The notes under the pieces: generated by a model | The model's input: only the letters and a program-made list of their open reading frames with translations | Told to the model about the DNA's origin: nothing | Database searches by the model: none | Shown: positions 1 through 6,190 of the stretch, one piece after another | Layout: each line of letters starts with the position of its first letter | Position numbering within the stretch: position 1 is the first letter of the stretch | Assembly: GCA_001779575.1 (NCBI GenBank) | Contig: MFKM01000020.1 | Location: 1 to 11,167, forward strand | DNA length: 11,167 nucleotides | Source: Candidatus Jorgensenbacteria bacterium RIFCSPLOWO2_12_FULL_42_11 | GTDB taxonomy: Bacteria; Patescibacteriota; Minisyncoccia; UBA6257; MFKM01 | Reading direction: 5' to 3' | Translations under genes and position numbers: made by a program

Positions 1-1
1 T

Positions 2-58
2 GACCATCTAAAAAAAAGAAAAAAACGTCTTATTGCCCAAGGCAACTTAAACCTTTAA
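2..58 (+). CDS. Possible 3' end of an upstream gene (partial)
   Basis: One frame is open from the window edge to a TAA at 56-58 and would encode the last 18 residues of a protein with a very basic tail (KKRKKR followed by LIAQGN). The basic composition is partly a product of two A-runs in the DNA, so the coding call is weak. It would end 10 bases before the valS start codon, which fits the tight packing of the window. No family is recognised. The same bases carry the putative valS promoter. Confidence 0.3.
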   Translation, partial: DHLKKRKKRLIAQGNLNL

Positions 59-61
59 AAT
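33..61 (+). promoter_or_regulatory. Putative sigma70-type promoter of valS, leaderless geometry
   Basis: TTGCCC at 33-38 and TAAAAT at 56-61 are separated by 17 bp. Only 7 bases lie between the -10 box and the valS ATG, so transcription would be expected to begin at or next to the start codon. No Shine-Dalgarno sequence is present. The boxes are inferred by eye. Confidence 0.5.
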
Positions 62-68
62 AAATACA

Positions 69-2306
69 ATGGAAAAAGCCTACGACCCCAAACAAACCGA
101 AGAAAAAATTTATAATCTTTGGTCAAAAAGCGGCTATTTCAATCCCGATAAATTGCCGGTTTCTAAAAGTTCAAAACCCAAAGCTCAAAGCTATGCCATA
201 TTGCTTCCCCCGCCTAACATCACCGGTTCTCTGCACATGGGCCACGCTTTAAACGCGACCATTATTGATATTCTAATCCGTTTCAAACGAATGCGGGGGT
301 TGGGGGCAGTTTGCCTGCCCGGCACCGACCACGCCGGTATCGCCGCCCAAAATGCCGTGGAAAAAGAACTCAAGAAAAATGGCGTCAGCCGGTTTGATTT
401 GGGTCGGGAAAAATTCATTCAAGCGGTCTGGGAGTGGAAAGAAAAATACGGCCATATTATTTTGGGACAACTCAAGAAACTCGGCCTTTCCGCCGACTGG
501 TCGCGAACGCGTTTTACGATGGACCCCAAATACAGCGAAGAAGTTAAAAAAGCCTTTATTCATTATCACGAGAAAGGGTTGATTTACCGCGGCGAGAGAG
601 TCGTTAATTGGTGTCCCCGCTGCCAAACCAGTCTTTCGGATTTAGAAATTGAATATCAAGAAGAAAAAAGCCATCTCTGGTATCTGCGATATAATCTCAA
701 ATCTCAAATTTCAAATTTTAAATATATTGTCGTGGCCACAACCAGACCGGAAACAATGCTCGGCGACGCGGCCGTAGCCGTCAATCCCCAAGACAAAAGA
801 TACCAAGACCTGATTGACCAAAAAGTCATTTTGCCGATTTCCCCCTACGAGGGATCTCCCGAAGGGAGACAAAACCGAGAAATTCCCATGATCGCCGATA
901 AAGCGATAGACCCCGACTTCGGCACCGGCGCGGTCAAAGTGACACCCGCCCACGACCTTTTGGACGCCGAAATCGCCCAGCGCCATAATCTGCCTTTTTA
1001 TAAAATCATTGACGAAAAAGGACGAATGACGAAATTAGCCGGCCCCGGTTTTGAAGGATTGAAAGCCCTTGAAGCCAGAGAAAAAATAATTGAAGAATTA
1101 AAAAACCGGAACTTGATTGAGAAAACGGAAGATTACAATCACAATGTCGCCCGCTGTTATCGCTGCCAGGCAAAAATTGAACCGATTCCCAGCCAGCAAT
1201 GGTTTCTGAAAATGCCGGCTTTGGCAAAAATGGCCGAAAAGGCCGTGCGTTCCCGAAAAACCGAAATCATCCCCAAAAAGTTTGAAAAAACTTATTTTGA
1301 TTGGCTGAAAAACATCAAGGATTGGTGTATTTCCCGGCAAATTTGGTGGGGCCATCAACTGCCAGTTTGGCAATGCCATTGCCAAACTGGCAGTAATTCA
1401 GAATTTAGAATTCTGAATTCTGAATTAGGACATCAGGAGTTAAAAAATAATTTTATTGTGTCGCTTACCAAATCAGTAAAGAAATGCCCGACTTGTCATT
1501 CGGAATATCAACAAATTCCTGATGTTCTTGATACTTGGTTTTCTTCCGCCCTCTGGCCGTTCGCGGAATTAGCAAGAAACGATTTAAAGAAATTTTACCC
1601 AAGCGCCGTTTTGGTCACGGATCGCGGTATCATTAATCTCTGGGTAACCAGAATGATTTTTTCAGGACTGGAATTTTTTAGCCGGGAACCTTTTGCCAAA
1701 ACTTTTATTCATCCGACTGTTTTAACCAAAGAAGGCAAAAGAATGTCTAAGAGTTTAGGCACGGGCGTCAATCCTTTGGATTTAATTGAGATTTTTGGCG
1801 CCGATGCCACTCGTTTCGGAATTATCTGGCAGATGATGTCCAACCAAGACATTCATTGGGACGAAACTGCGGTTTTGGCCGGAAAAAAGTTTTGCAACAA
1901 AATCTGGAACGCCGCCCGCTTTGTTTTGCAACAAAACGAAAAAACGAAAATTAGCCTGCCGGCAAGAGAACCAAAACCGAAGACCGCGGCCGACAAAAAA
2001 ATCCTCAAACAATTGAAAACTGCCCGAAAATCGACAGCCGATGATATAGAAAATTTCCGATTCGGCCACGCCCTGCGAACAATTTATGATTTTTTCTGGC
2101 ACCAATTCTGCGATGTTTATTTGGAGAAATCAAAATCTCAAATTATTAACCCGAAAACCCGAAAAACCACGAAAACAATTCTCTTCTATGTTCTTTCGCA
2201 ATCCCTCTCAACGCTCCATCCTTTTATGCCTTTTGTCACCGAAGAAATCCATCAAAATTTTCCTTCAAAAAAACAAAAATTATTAATGATTGCGAAATTG
2301 AATTAA
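69..2306 (+). CDS. valS: Valyl-tRNA synthetase, short form without C-terminal coiled coil
   Basis: Class I aminoacyl-tRNA synthetase that charges tRNA-Val in the cytoplasm. The HIGH-type motif is HMGH at residues 56-59 after PPPNITGS, and the KMSKS loop is RMSKS at 558-562. The inserted CP1 editing domain shows TTRPET from residue 224 and FGTGAVKVTPAHD further on. CxxC pairs (for example WCPRC and RCYRC) suggest zinc knuckles. WFSSALWPF and LHPFMPFVTEEI are typical of ValRS. The protein is 745 aa against roughly 880-950 in most bacteria: it stops right after the LHPFMPF segment, so the end of the anticodon-binding domain and the C-terminal coiled-coil arm are missing. Three stretches look like in-frame insertions: about 209-219 (ISNFK), 257-268 (YEGSPEGRQ) and 438-456 (SEFRILNSEL), each made by palindromic or repetitive DNA. 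Start chosen because EKAYDPKQTEEKIYNLW matches the family N-terminus. Confidence 0.97.
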   Translation: MEKAYDPKQTEEKIYNLWSKSGYFNPDKLPVSKSSKPKAQSYAILLPPPNITGSLHMGHALNATIIDILIRFKRMRGLGAVCLPGTDHAGIAAQNAVEKELKKNGVSRFDLGREKFIQAVWEWKEKYGHIILGQLKKLGLSADWSRTRFTMDPKYSEEVKKAFIHYHEKGLIYRGERVVNWCPRCQTSLSDLEIEYQEEKSHLWYLRYNLKSQISNFKYIVVATTRPETMLGDAAVAVNPQDKRYQDLIDQKVILPISPYEGSPEGRQNREIPMIADKAIDPDFGTGAVKVTPAHDLLDAEIAQRHNLPFYKIIDEKGRMTKLAGPGFEGLKALEAREKIIEELKNRNLIEKTEDYNHNVARCYRCQAKIEPIPSQQWFLKMPALAKMAEKAVRSRKTEIIPKKFEKTYFDWLKNIKDWCISRQIWWGHQLPVWQCHCQTGSNSEFRILNSELGHQELKNNFIVSLTKSVKKCPTCHSEYQQIPDVLDTWFSSALWPFAELARNDLKKFYPSAVLVTDRGIINLWVTRMIFSGLEFFSREPFAKTFIHPTVLTKEGKRMSKSLGTGVNPLDLIEIFGADATRFGIIWQMMSNQDIHWDETAVLAGKKFCNKIWNAARFVLQQNEKTKISLPAREPKPKTAADKKILKQLKTARKSTADDIENFRFGHALRTIYDFFWHQFCDVYLEKSKSQIINPKTRKTTKTILFYVLSQSLSTLHPFMPFVTEEIHQNFPSKKQKLLMIAKLN
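706..723 (+). repeat. AT-rich in-frame repeat copy 1, inside valS
   Basis: The 18-mer AAATTTCAAATTTTAAAT encodes part of ISNFKY in ValRS just before the conserved VVATTRPET block. It matches 16 of 18 bases of the reverse complement of 7364-7381 in the O-antigen-ligase-like gene, where it is also read as ISNFK. Low complexity makes chance similarity possible, but the same frame and peptide in two unrelated proteins is notable. Confidence 0.4.
1358..1394. repeat. Perfect 18-bp inverted repeat, 1-bp spacer, inside valS
   Basis: The left arm 1358-1375 (ACTGCCAGTTTGGCAATG) and the right arm 1377-1394 are exact reverse complements around the single base 1376. The left arm encodes the conserved LPVW of ValRS; the right arm encodes residues with no counterpart in the family (HCQTGS). 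This suggests that the right arm arose as an inverted copy of native sequence. The reading frame is kept. Confidence 0.9.
1394..1427. repeat. 12-bp inverted repeat next to the first palindrome, inside valS
   Basis: TAATTCAGAATT at 1394-1405 is the exact reverse complement of 1416-1427, with a 10-base loop. The run of alternating GAATT/AATTC units encodes SEFRILNSEL, a stretch absent from ordinary ValRS at this place. It directly abuts the 18-bp inverted repeat, so the two may be one compound insertion. Confidence 0.8.
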
Positions 2307-2310
2307 TAAG

Positions 2311-3000
2311 ATGATTTTCTTGATGATGCTTTTGGGAATCCTGCCGGGTTTAATCTGGGTATTTTTTTATCTCCAAGAAGATCCCCATCCCGAACCAAAA
2401 CACTTGCTTCTTCTGACTTTTACGGTAGGCGGTTTAATGGCCGTGCCGGTAATTATTCTCCAGCTTTTAACCGAAGACGCTCTTGATTTCTTTGATATCA
2501 AAACCACCGCGCTTGTTTCAATCGTTGCCTTGGCCATGATTGAAGAATTTTTCAAATTTATTGCCGCTTTTTGGATAACTGACAAAAATCCCGAATTCAA
2601 CGAACCAATTGACGCCATGATTTACACAGTCACGGCGGCTTTGGGTTTCGCCACCATAGAGAACATTTTAATCATAGGCAAGATTTTCCATCCGGAACCG
2701 GGAAGCGCTGTTTTATTGACCACGGCCTTCAGCGCCACCGCCCTGCGTTTTGTCGGAGCCACCCTGCTCCACGCTTTGGCTTCCGGCCTAACAGGCTATT
2801 ACTGGGCCGTTGGAATACTCAAAAAATCTCTTTTAAAAAATATCGGCTACGGCTTGTTGCTGGCCGGATTGATTCACGCAATTTTTAATTATTTGATAAT
2901 AAAATCCCCGTCGGCCAATTTTATTTTTCCCGGTTTATTCCTGATTTTAAGCGCTATCTTTGTTCTGGTTAATTTTGAGAAATTAAGGAAAATGGTATAA
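2311..3000 (+). CDS. PrsW-family intramembrane protease
   Basis: Polytopic membrane protein of 229 aa with about seven to eight hydrophobic segments. It carries the PrsW signature blocks in order: EEFFK at residues 78-82, DAM followed by GFATIEN (about 101-118), R146 with HA at 154-155 and GYY at 162-164, and LIHAIFN around 187-193. These acidic and histidine positions inside membrane helices are those considered catalytic or metal-binding in the PrsW/CPBP group. In Bacillus, PrsW starts cleavage of an anti-sigma factor; no anti-sigma gene is visible here, so the substrate is unknown. The start lies 4 bases after the valS stop and has no Shine-Dalgarno, which points to co-transcription and perhaps coupled translation. 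Another ATG at 2323 is possible. The downstream Hsp20 gene suggests, without proving, a stress or envelope role. Confidence 0.88.
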   Translation: MIFLMMLLGILPGLIWVFFYLQEDPHPEPKHLLLLTFTVGGLMAVPVIILQLLTEDALDFFDIKTTALVSIVALAMIEEFFKFIAAFWITDKNPEFNEPIDAMIYTVTAALGFATIENILIIGKIFHPEPGSAVLLTTAFSATALRFVGATLLHALASGLTGYYWAVGILKKSLLKNIGYGLLLAGLIHAIFNYLIIKSPSANFIFPGLFLILSAIFVLVNFEKLRKMV

Positions 3001-3001
3001 T
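2993..3001 (+). promoter_or_regulatory. Extended -10 promoter of hsp20, leaderless geometry
   Basis: TGGTATAAT is a perfect extended -10 element that overlaps the stop codon of the upstream protease gene. Six bases separate it from the Hsp20 ATG, which would place +1 on the A of the ATG. A weak -35 (TTGAGA, 2975-2980) lies 15 bp upstream, and extended -10 promoters tolerate weak -35 boxes. Confidence 0.5.
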
Positions 3002-3007
3002 GAATCT

Positions 3008-3397
3008 ATGAACCAAGAAAATAAAAATCCGGAGGAATTTTTAGACGGAGAGATGAGCAAAGAATGCGAAGGGCAACTGACCGTTGATGTCTATCAAAAT
3101 GACGGCGAAATCATCGTTCAGTCAACAGTGGCCGGTGTCTCGCCGGAAGAATTGGACGTCAACATTACGACCGAAAGCGTGACTGTCCGGGGAAAAAGGG
3201 AAAAAGAAGAAGAAATTAAAGAAAAAGATTATTTCTACCAAGAATGTTTTTGGGGCTCTTTCTCCAGTTCCCTTATCCTGCCTCAAGAAATAGACCCCGA
3301 ACGTTCCACCGCCATCATCAAAAACGGGATCCTGACTATCCGGATGCCCAAAATTGAACGCCTGAAAGCCAAAAAAATAAAAGTAAAAATTGACTAA
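3008..3397 (+). CDS. Small heat-shock protein, Hsp20/alpha-crystallin family
   Basis: ATP-independent holdase chaperone that binds unfolding proteins in the cytoplasm and forms oligomers. The 129 residues fit a minimal sHsp: a short, acidic N-terminal arm (1-21), an alpha-crystallin domain of about 22-115 (LTVDVYQNDGEIIVQ, AGVSPEELDV, VTVRGKRE, FWGSFSSSLILP) and the G-I-L motif (NGILTIRMPK, 106-115). The short tail holds a basic KKIKVKI stretch that could serve as the C-terminal anchoring motif. The N-terminal arm is unusually short and lacks the hydrophobic phenylalanine-rich residues seen in many sHsps. There is no Shine-Dalgarno; an extended -10 box sits 6 nt before the ATG. The next gene overlaps its last 8 bases. 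Confidence 0.93.
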   Translation: MNQENKNPEEFLDGEMSKECEGQLTVDVYQNDGEIIVQSTVAGVSPEELDVNITTESVTVRGKREKEEEIKEKDYFYQECFWGSFSSSLILPQEIDPERSTAIIKNGILTIRMPKIERLKAKKIKVKID

Positions 3398-4511
3398 GTT
3401 TTTAGAAGCGTTAGCCGTTTTTGTCGGCACCGTAATCGGGGTTGGACTTTTTGGTTTGCCCTATATTGCTTCCAAAATCGGTTTTGGGGCAATGGTGGTT
3501 TATGCTTTTATTTTAATAATTTTAACCATCATCGTCCATTTTCTTTTGGCCGAAGTCAGTCGCGATACTCATATAATTGCCCGCGTCCCCGGTTACGCCG
3601 AAGAATATCTGGGAAAAGGCTGGGGGAAATTCAGCCTGATTGTTTCTTCGTCGGGTTTGATTGGCGCTCTTTTGGCCTATCTTATTCTCGGAGGAAAATT
3701 TTTCACTTTGTATTTTAATCCCTATTTCGGCGGCGGGGAACTTATTTACACCTTGCTCTATTTTTCCTTTGGAGCTTTTTTGATTTATAAAGGGATAAAA
3801 GGCATCGCCAAGACCGAAATGATAATGGTGCTGACTTTTGTTCTTATTCTCCTGCTTTTCTTTTCCCGGGGACTGCCTTTTTTGCGCTTAGAAAATCTTT
3901 TTACTTTTAATCCTCATTACCTATTGCTTCCCTACGGGGCGATTCTCTTTTCTCTTTGGGGACTGTCTTTGGTGCCCGAGGTCAAAGAGATGGTGGAAAG
4001 AGAAAGAAAAAAACTGCGCCTGGTTATAAGTTCGGGCATTGTTTTGGCCGGCCTTTTTTATCTTTCGTTTATTTTTATCATTCTCGGCGTCAGCGGAACC
4101 AAAACTTCGCCTGACGCTTTCTCCGGTTTCGCCCTGGCTATCGGCGACAAAATAGCTCCTCTTGGTTTTGTTTTCGGCGTCCTGACCACTTTCACTTCTT
4201 TTATTACCCTCGGCTTGACCTTAAAAAAAATTTTTCGGCACGACTTAAAATTGCCGGAAAAAACTTCTTGGTTTATCGCTTGTTTTTCCCCGTTATTGCT
4301 GTATCTTTTGGGAATTAAAAACTTTCTGGGAGTAATTTCTCTCACCGGAGCGGTAATGCTGGGGCTGGAAGCGATTATTGTTATTTTCATTTATAAAAAA
4401 TTCCTGGAAAGAAGATTCCAGCGAAAAGCGCCTTTTTGGATTTATCCCTTGGCCCTTTTTTTCTTGATTGGCTTAATTTCCCAGATATTTTCGCCGATTT
4501 TGTTCCAATAA
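3390..4511 (+). CDS. Amino-acid-permease-like transporter (APC superfamily)
   Basis: Integral membrane protein of 373 aa with about eleven hydrophobic helices. The first helix has the APC-superfamily pattern GTVIGVGLFGLPY (residues 13-25), the unwound helix that holds the substrate in this fold. Overall it resembles the aromatic/hydroxy amino acid permease branch (Trp/Tyr permease-like), but the substrate cannot be read from sequence. The start is TTG at 3390: an in-frame stop at 3384-3386 excludes anything upstream, and the conserved helix begins a few residues later. This start overlaps the Hsp20 stop by 8 bases, and there is no Shine-Dalgarno, so translational coupling is likely. For an organism that probably lacks many amino acid pathways, an importer is a sensible function; that is inference. 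No clear terminator follows, only a T-rich stretch at about 4525. Confidence 0.85.
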   Translation: MTKFLEALAVFVGTVIGVGLFGLPYIASKIGFGAMVVYAFILIILTIIVHFLLAEVSRDTHIIARVPGYAEEYLGKGWGKFSLIVSSSGLIGALLAYLILGGKFFTLYFNPYFGGGELIYTLLYFSFGAFLIYKGIKGIAKTEMIMVLTFVLILLLFFSRGLPFLRLENLFTFNPHYLLLPYGAILFSLWGLSLVPEVKEMVERERKKLRLVISSGIVLAGLFYLSFIFIILGVSGTKTSPDAFSGFALAIGDKIAPLGFVFGVLTTFTSFITLGLTLKKIFRHDLKLPEKTSWFIACFSPLLLYLLGIKNFLGVISLTGAVMLGLEAIIVIFIYKKFLERRFQRKAPFWIYPLALFFLIGLISQIFSPILFQ

Positions 4512-4568
4512 AGCAAACTTAAATTTTTTTTATTATCCTCTTTTAATTTTCAATTTGCGGTTTTTGAC

Positions 4569-4596
4569 TTGACACAGGTTTAAAACAAGTTATTAT
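4569..4596 (+). promoter_or_regulatory. Sigma70-type promoter of the LhgO-like oxidoreductase
   Basis: TTGACA (4569-4574) and TATTAT (4591-4596) are 16 bp apart. The predicted +1 near 4603 gives a leader of about 52 nt ending in a Shine-Dalgarno AGGGAG (4642-4647) 7 bases before the ATG. The leader contains a boxA-like GCTCTTTGA (4614-4622) and a small hairpin TTGATA/TATCAA (4619-4624/4633-4638). TTGACA/TGTCAA (4569-4574/4600-4605) forms an inverted repeat around the promoter that could be an operator, but it is short. Confidence 0.65.
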
Positions 4597-4654
4597 ATCT
4601 GTCAAATAGACAAGCTCTTTGATAAATAAATATATCAAGCAAGGGAGACGATAA

Positions 4655-5767
4655 ATGGAAAACGTAAAAATAACGATCATCGGAGCGGGAGTGGTTGGGC
4701 TGGCTTGCGCCGCTGAACTTTCCAAAATTTTTACCGATATTGTCGTGATTGAGAAAAACGACTCTTTCGGTCGGGAAACCAGTTCGCGGAATAGCGAAGT
4801 TGTCCATGCCGGGATTTATTATCCGCCGAGCTCACTCAAAGCGAGGTTGTGTATTGAAGGCAAGGAATTGCTTTATGCTTATTGCCAGAAACATCATATC
4901 GGCTGCAAAAAATTAGGCAAGTTGATTGTGGCCATTAATCCAGCCGACGTTAAACAACTGGAAGAGCTCTACCGAAACGGCTTAAAAAACGGAGTCAGTG
5001 ATTTAAAAATTCTCTCACCGGAAGAAATAAAAACAATGGAGCCGTTGGTCAATGCCGTTGCCGCTATCTATTCGCCGTCAACCGGGATTATTGATTCGCA
5101 TAATTTGATGAAATCGCTGGAAGCAGAGGCAAAAAGCAAGGAAACGATGTTTGCCTATAACAGCGAATTGGTCGGTGTGGAAAAACAGCCAAGCGGATTT
5201 AAAATCGCCATCCGGAGCTCAAATAATGATATTTTTAGTTTTATCAGCCAATTCCTTATCAATGCCGCTGGTTTGAGCTCTGATAAAGTTGCTCGCCTGG
5301 CCGGCGCCAAAAATAAAGAATACGCCCTAAAATATTGCAAAGGCGATTATTTCCGGGTTTCCCGCGATAAGGCCAAGCATCTCTCCCATTTGGTCTATCC
5401 CGCCATTGATAAAGAAAGCGTCAGTTTAGGCGTCCATGCTATTTTGGATTTAGCTGGCGGTTTAAGACTGGGACCGGACGCGGAGTATGTTGATAAAATT
5501 GATTATGTCGTTGACGAGTCCAAGAAAAAATCTTTTTATCGGCAATGTCGTCCAATGCTGCCTTTCATTAAATTGGAAGATTTATCGGCGGATATGTCGG
5601 GGACAAGGGCCAAACTTCAAGGCCCGGGCGAAGGATTCAGGGATTTTATAATCAAAGAAGAAACGAAAGAAGGGTTGCCCGGTTTGATTAATTTAATCGG
5701 GATAGAGTCCCCTGGCCTGACTTCTTCTCTGGCTATCGCCAGGAAGGTAAAAACGATTGTTGCGTAA
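4655..5767 (+). CDS. FAD-dependent oxidoreductase, L-2-hydroxyglutarate oxidase (LhgO)-like
   Basis: Flavoprotein of the DAO/LhgO family. The N-terminal Rossmann motif IIGAGVVG (GxGxxG at residues 10-15) binds the FAD ADP moiety, and E33 at the end of the second strand (VVIEK) is the usual ribose-binding acid. SSRNSEVVHAGIYYPPSSLKARLC (about 43-66) corresponds to the L2HGDH/LhgO block that surrounds the active-site histidine, here H51. INAAGL near the middle and GIESPGLTSSLAIAR near the end are the second FAD-contact blocks. At 370 aa it is a little shorter than E. coli LhgO, with no obvious domain missing. LhgO oxidises L-2-hydroxyglutarate to 2-oxoglutarate; the true substrate here is unknown, because relatives act on other 2-hydroxy acids or amino acids. 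It is a single-gene unit with its own promoter, good Shine-Dalgarno and terminator. Confidence 0.85.
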   Translation: MENVKITIIGAGVVGLACAAELSKIFTDIVVIEKNDSFGRETSSRNSEVVHAGIYYPPSSLKARLCIEGKELLYAYCQKHHIGCKKLGKLIVAINPADVKQLEELYRNGLKNGVSDLKILSPEEIKTMEPLVNAVAAIYSPSTGIIDSHNLMKSLEAEAKSKETMFAYNSELVGVEKQPSGFKIAIRSSNNDIFSFISQFLINAAGLSSDKVARLAGAKNKEYALKYCKGDYFRVSRDKAKHLSHLVYPAIDKESVSLGVHAILDLAGGLRLGPDAEYVDKIDYVVDESKKKSFYRQCRPMLPFIKLEDLSADMSGTRAKLQGPGEGFRDFIIKEETKEGLPGLINLIGIESPGLTSSLAIARKVKTIVA

Positions 5768-5772
5768 AACAT

Positions 5773-5807
5773 AACCAGTCCGTTATTTTATGGACTGGTT
5801 TTTTATT
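5773..5807 (+). terminator. Rho-independent terminator after the oxidoreductase gene
   Basis: AACCAGTCC (5773-5781) pairs with GGACTGGTT (5792-5800) across a 10-base AT-rich loop, followed by a T-run to 5804. It starts 5 bases after the stop codon. Confidence 0.92.
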
Positions 5808-5837
5808 TCACCACATTACTTTACTTCATTAGAAAAC

Positions 5838-5860
5838 ATCCTATTTTCTAATAATAGGAT
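5838..5860. repeat. 8-bp hairpin beside the large palindrome
   Basis: ATCCTATT (5838-5845) and AATAGGAT (5853-5860) are perfect complements around a 7-base loop. Its right arm shares its last two bases with the left end of the 44-bp palindrome, so the two structures compete or stack. No T-run follows, so it is not an ordinary terminator. Confidence 0.75.
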
Positions 5861-5902
5861 TTACTATTGTAATTCCACGATCGTGGAATTACAATAGTAA
5901 AT
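5859..5902. repeat. Perfect 44-bp palindrome, no spacer
   Basis: Bases 5859-5880 are the exact reverse complement of 5881-5902, centred on the CGATCG between 5878 and 5883. Each 22-base arm reads ATTTACTATTGTAATTCCAC plus GA on the left. It lies outside any gene, 29 bp before the -35 box of the small-gene operon. It lacks a terminator T-run. It could be an extended operator, a cruciform or replication-fork structure, or a mobile palindromic unit; nothing in the sequence decides between them. Confidence 0.93.
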
Positions 5903-5930
5903 AAATAAAAAATAATTAAAACCCGAAAAG

Positions 5931-5959
5931 TTGACCAAATTTGTTTTTTAGGATAAAAT
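5931..5959 (+). promoter_or_regulatory. Sigma70-type promoter of the three-gene small-protein operon
   Basis: TTGACC (5931-5936) and TAAAAT (5954-5959) at the optimal 17-bp spacing. The predicted +1 near 5966 lies downstream of an in-frame ATG at 5960, so that ATG is probably not used, and the start at 6017 is preferred. The leader is then about 51 nt. Confidence 0.7.
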
Positions 5960-6016
5960 ATGTATCAGTCTAAGATATCGAAAAGGACATTAACAAAAAC
6001 AAAAAGGAGGCAAGAA

Positions 6017-6190
6017 ATGCGTTCGCGCGGATCTGAAAACGAAATTTTGGACCAGCAAAGCCAAAAAACAAAAAACTATCATCCGAATAATGATATTTTC
6101 CCGGAAACCGAAGAAGAATTAAAAGAATTTATCAAAAATTTGAAGGAGGCGAAAAATGGAAGAATTTTTAGTTGTCAGTTGGTGGAATGA
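6017..6190 (+). CDS. Small hypothetical protein, 57 aa (operon gene 1)
   Basis: Not a family I recognise. The start at 6017 is set by a consensus AGGAGG (6005-6010) 6 bases upstream; an in-frame ATG at 5960 would lie before the predicted transcription start. The product is hydrophilic: a polar, Gln/Asn-rich first half and an acidic, probably helical stretch FPETEEELKEFIKNLKEAKNG at residues 27-47. No signal peptide or membrane segment is seen. The gene overlaps the next one by 35 bases, and the ribosome binding site of gene 2 lies inside it, so its last 11 residues share DNA with the start of gene 2. First of three very small genes with strong ribosome sites behind one promoter, which suggests high expression. 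Regulator, antitoxin-like or structural roles cannot be told apart. Confidence 0.6.
   Translation: MRSRGSENEILDQQSQKTKNYHPNNDIFPETEEELKEFIKNLKEAKNGRIFSCQLVE

Noticed and set aside
273..626. Antisense open frames inside valS
   Set aside because: They mirror a highly conserved coding sequence and show no initiation signals.
4525..4560. T-rich stretch after the permease as a terminator
   Set aside because: A T-run is present, but no convincing stem precedes it.
4614..4638. boxA-like and hairpin leader of the oxidoreductase gene as a riboswitch
   Set aside because: The leader is only about 50 nt, with one weak AT-rich hairpin and no known aptamer features.
5859..5902. 44-bp palindrome as a terminator or CRISPR repeat
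   Set aside because: No T-run on either side, and it is a single copy in the window without regular spacing; a real terminator already lies at 5773-5807.
5960..6016. Longer form of small gene 1 starting at ATG 5960
   Set aside because: This ATG touches the -10 box and lies before the predicted transcription start; the ATG at 6017 has a consensus Shine-Dalgarno.
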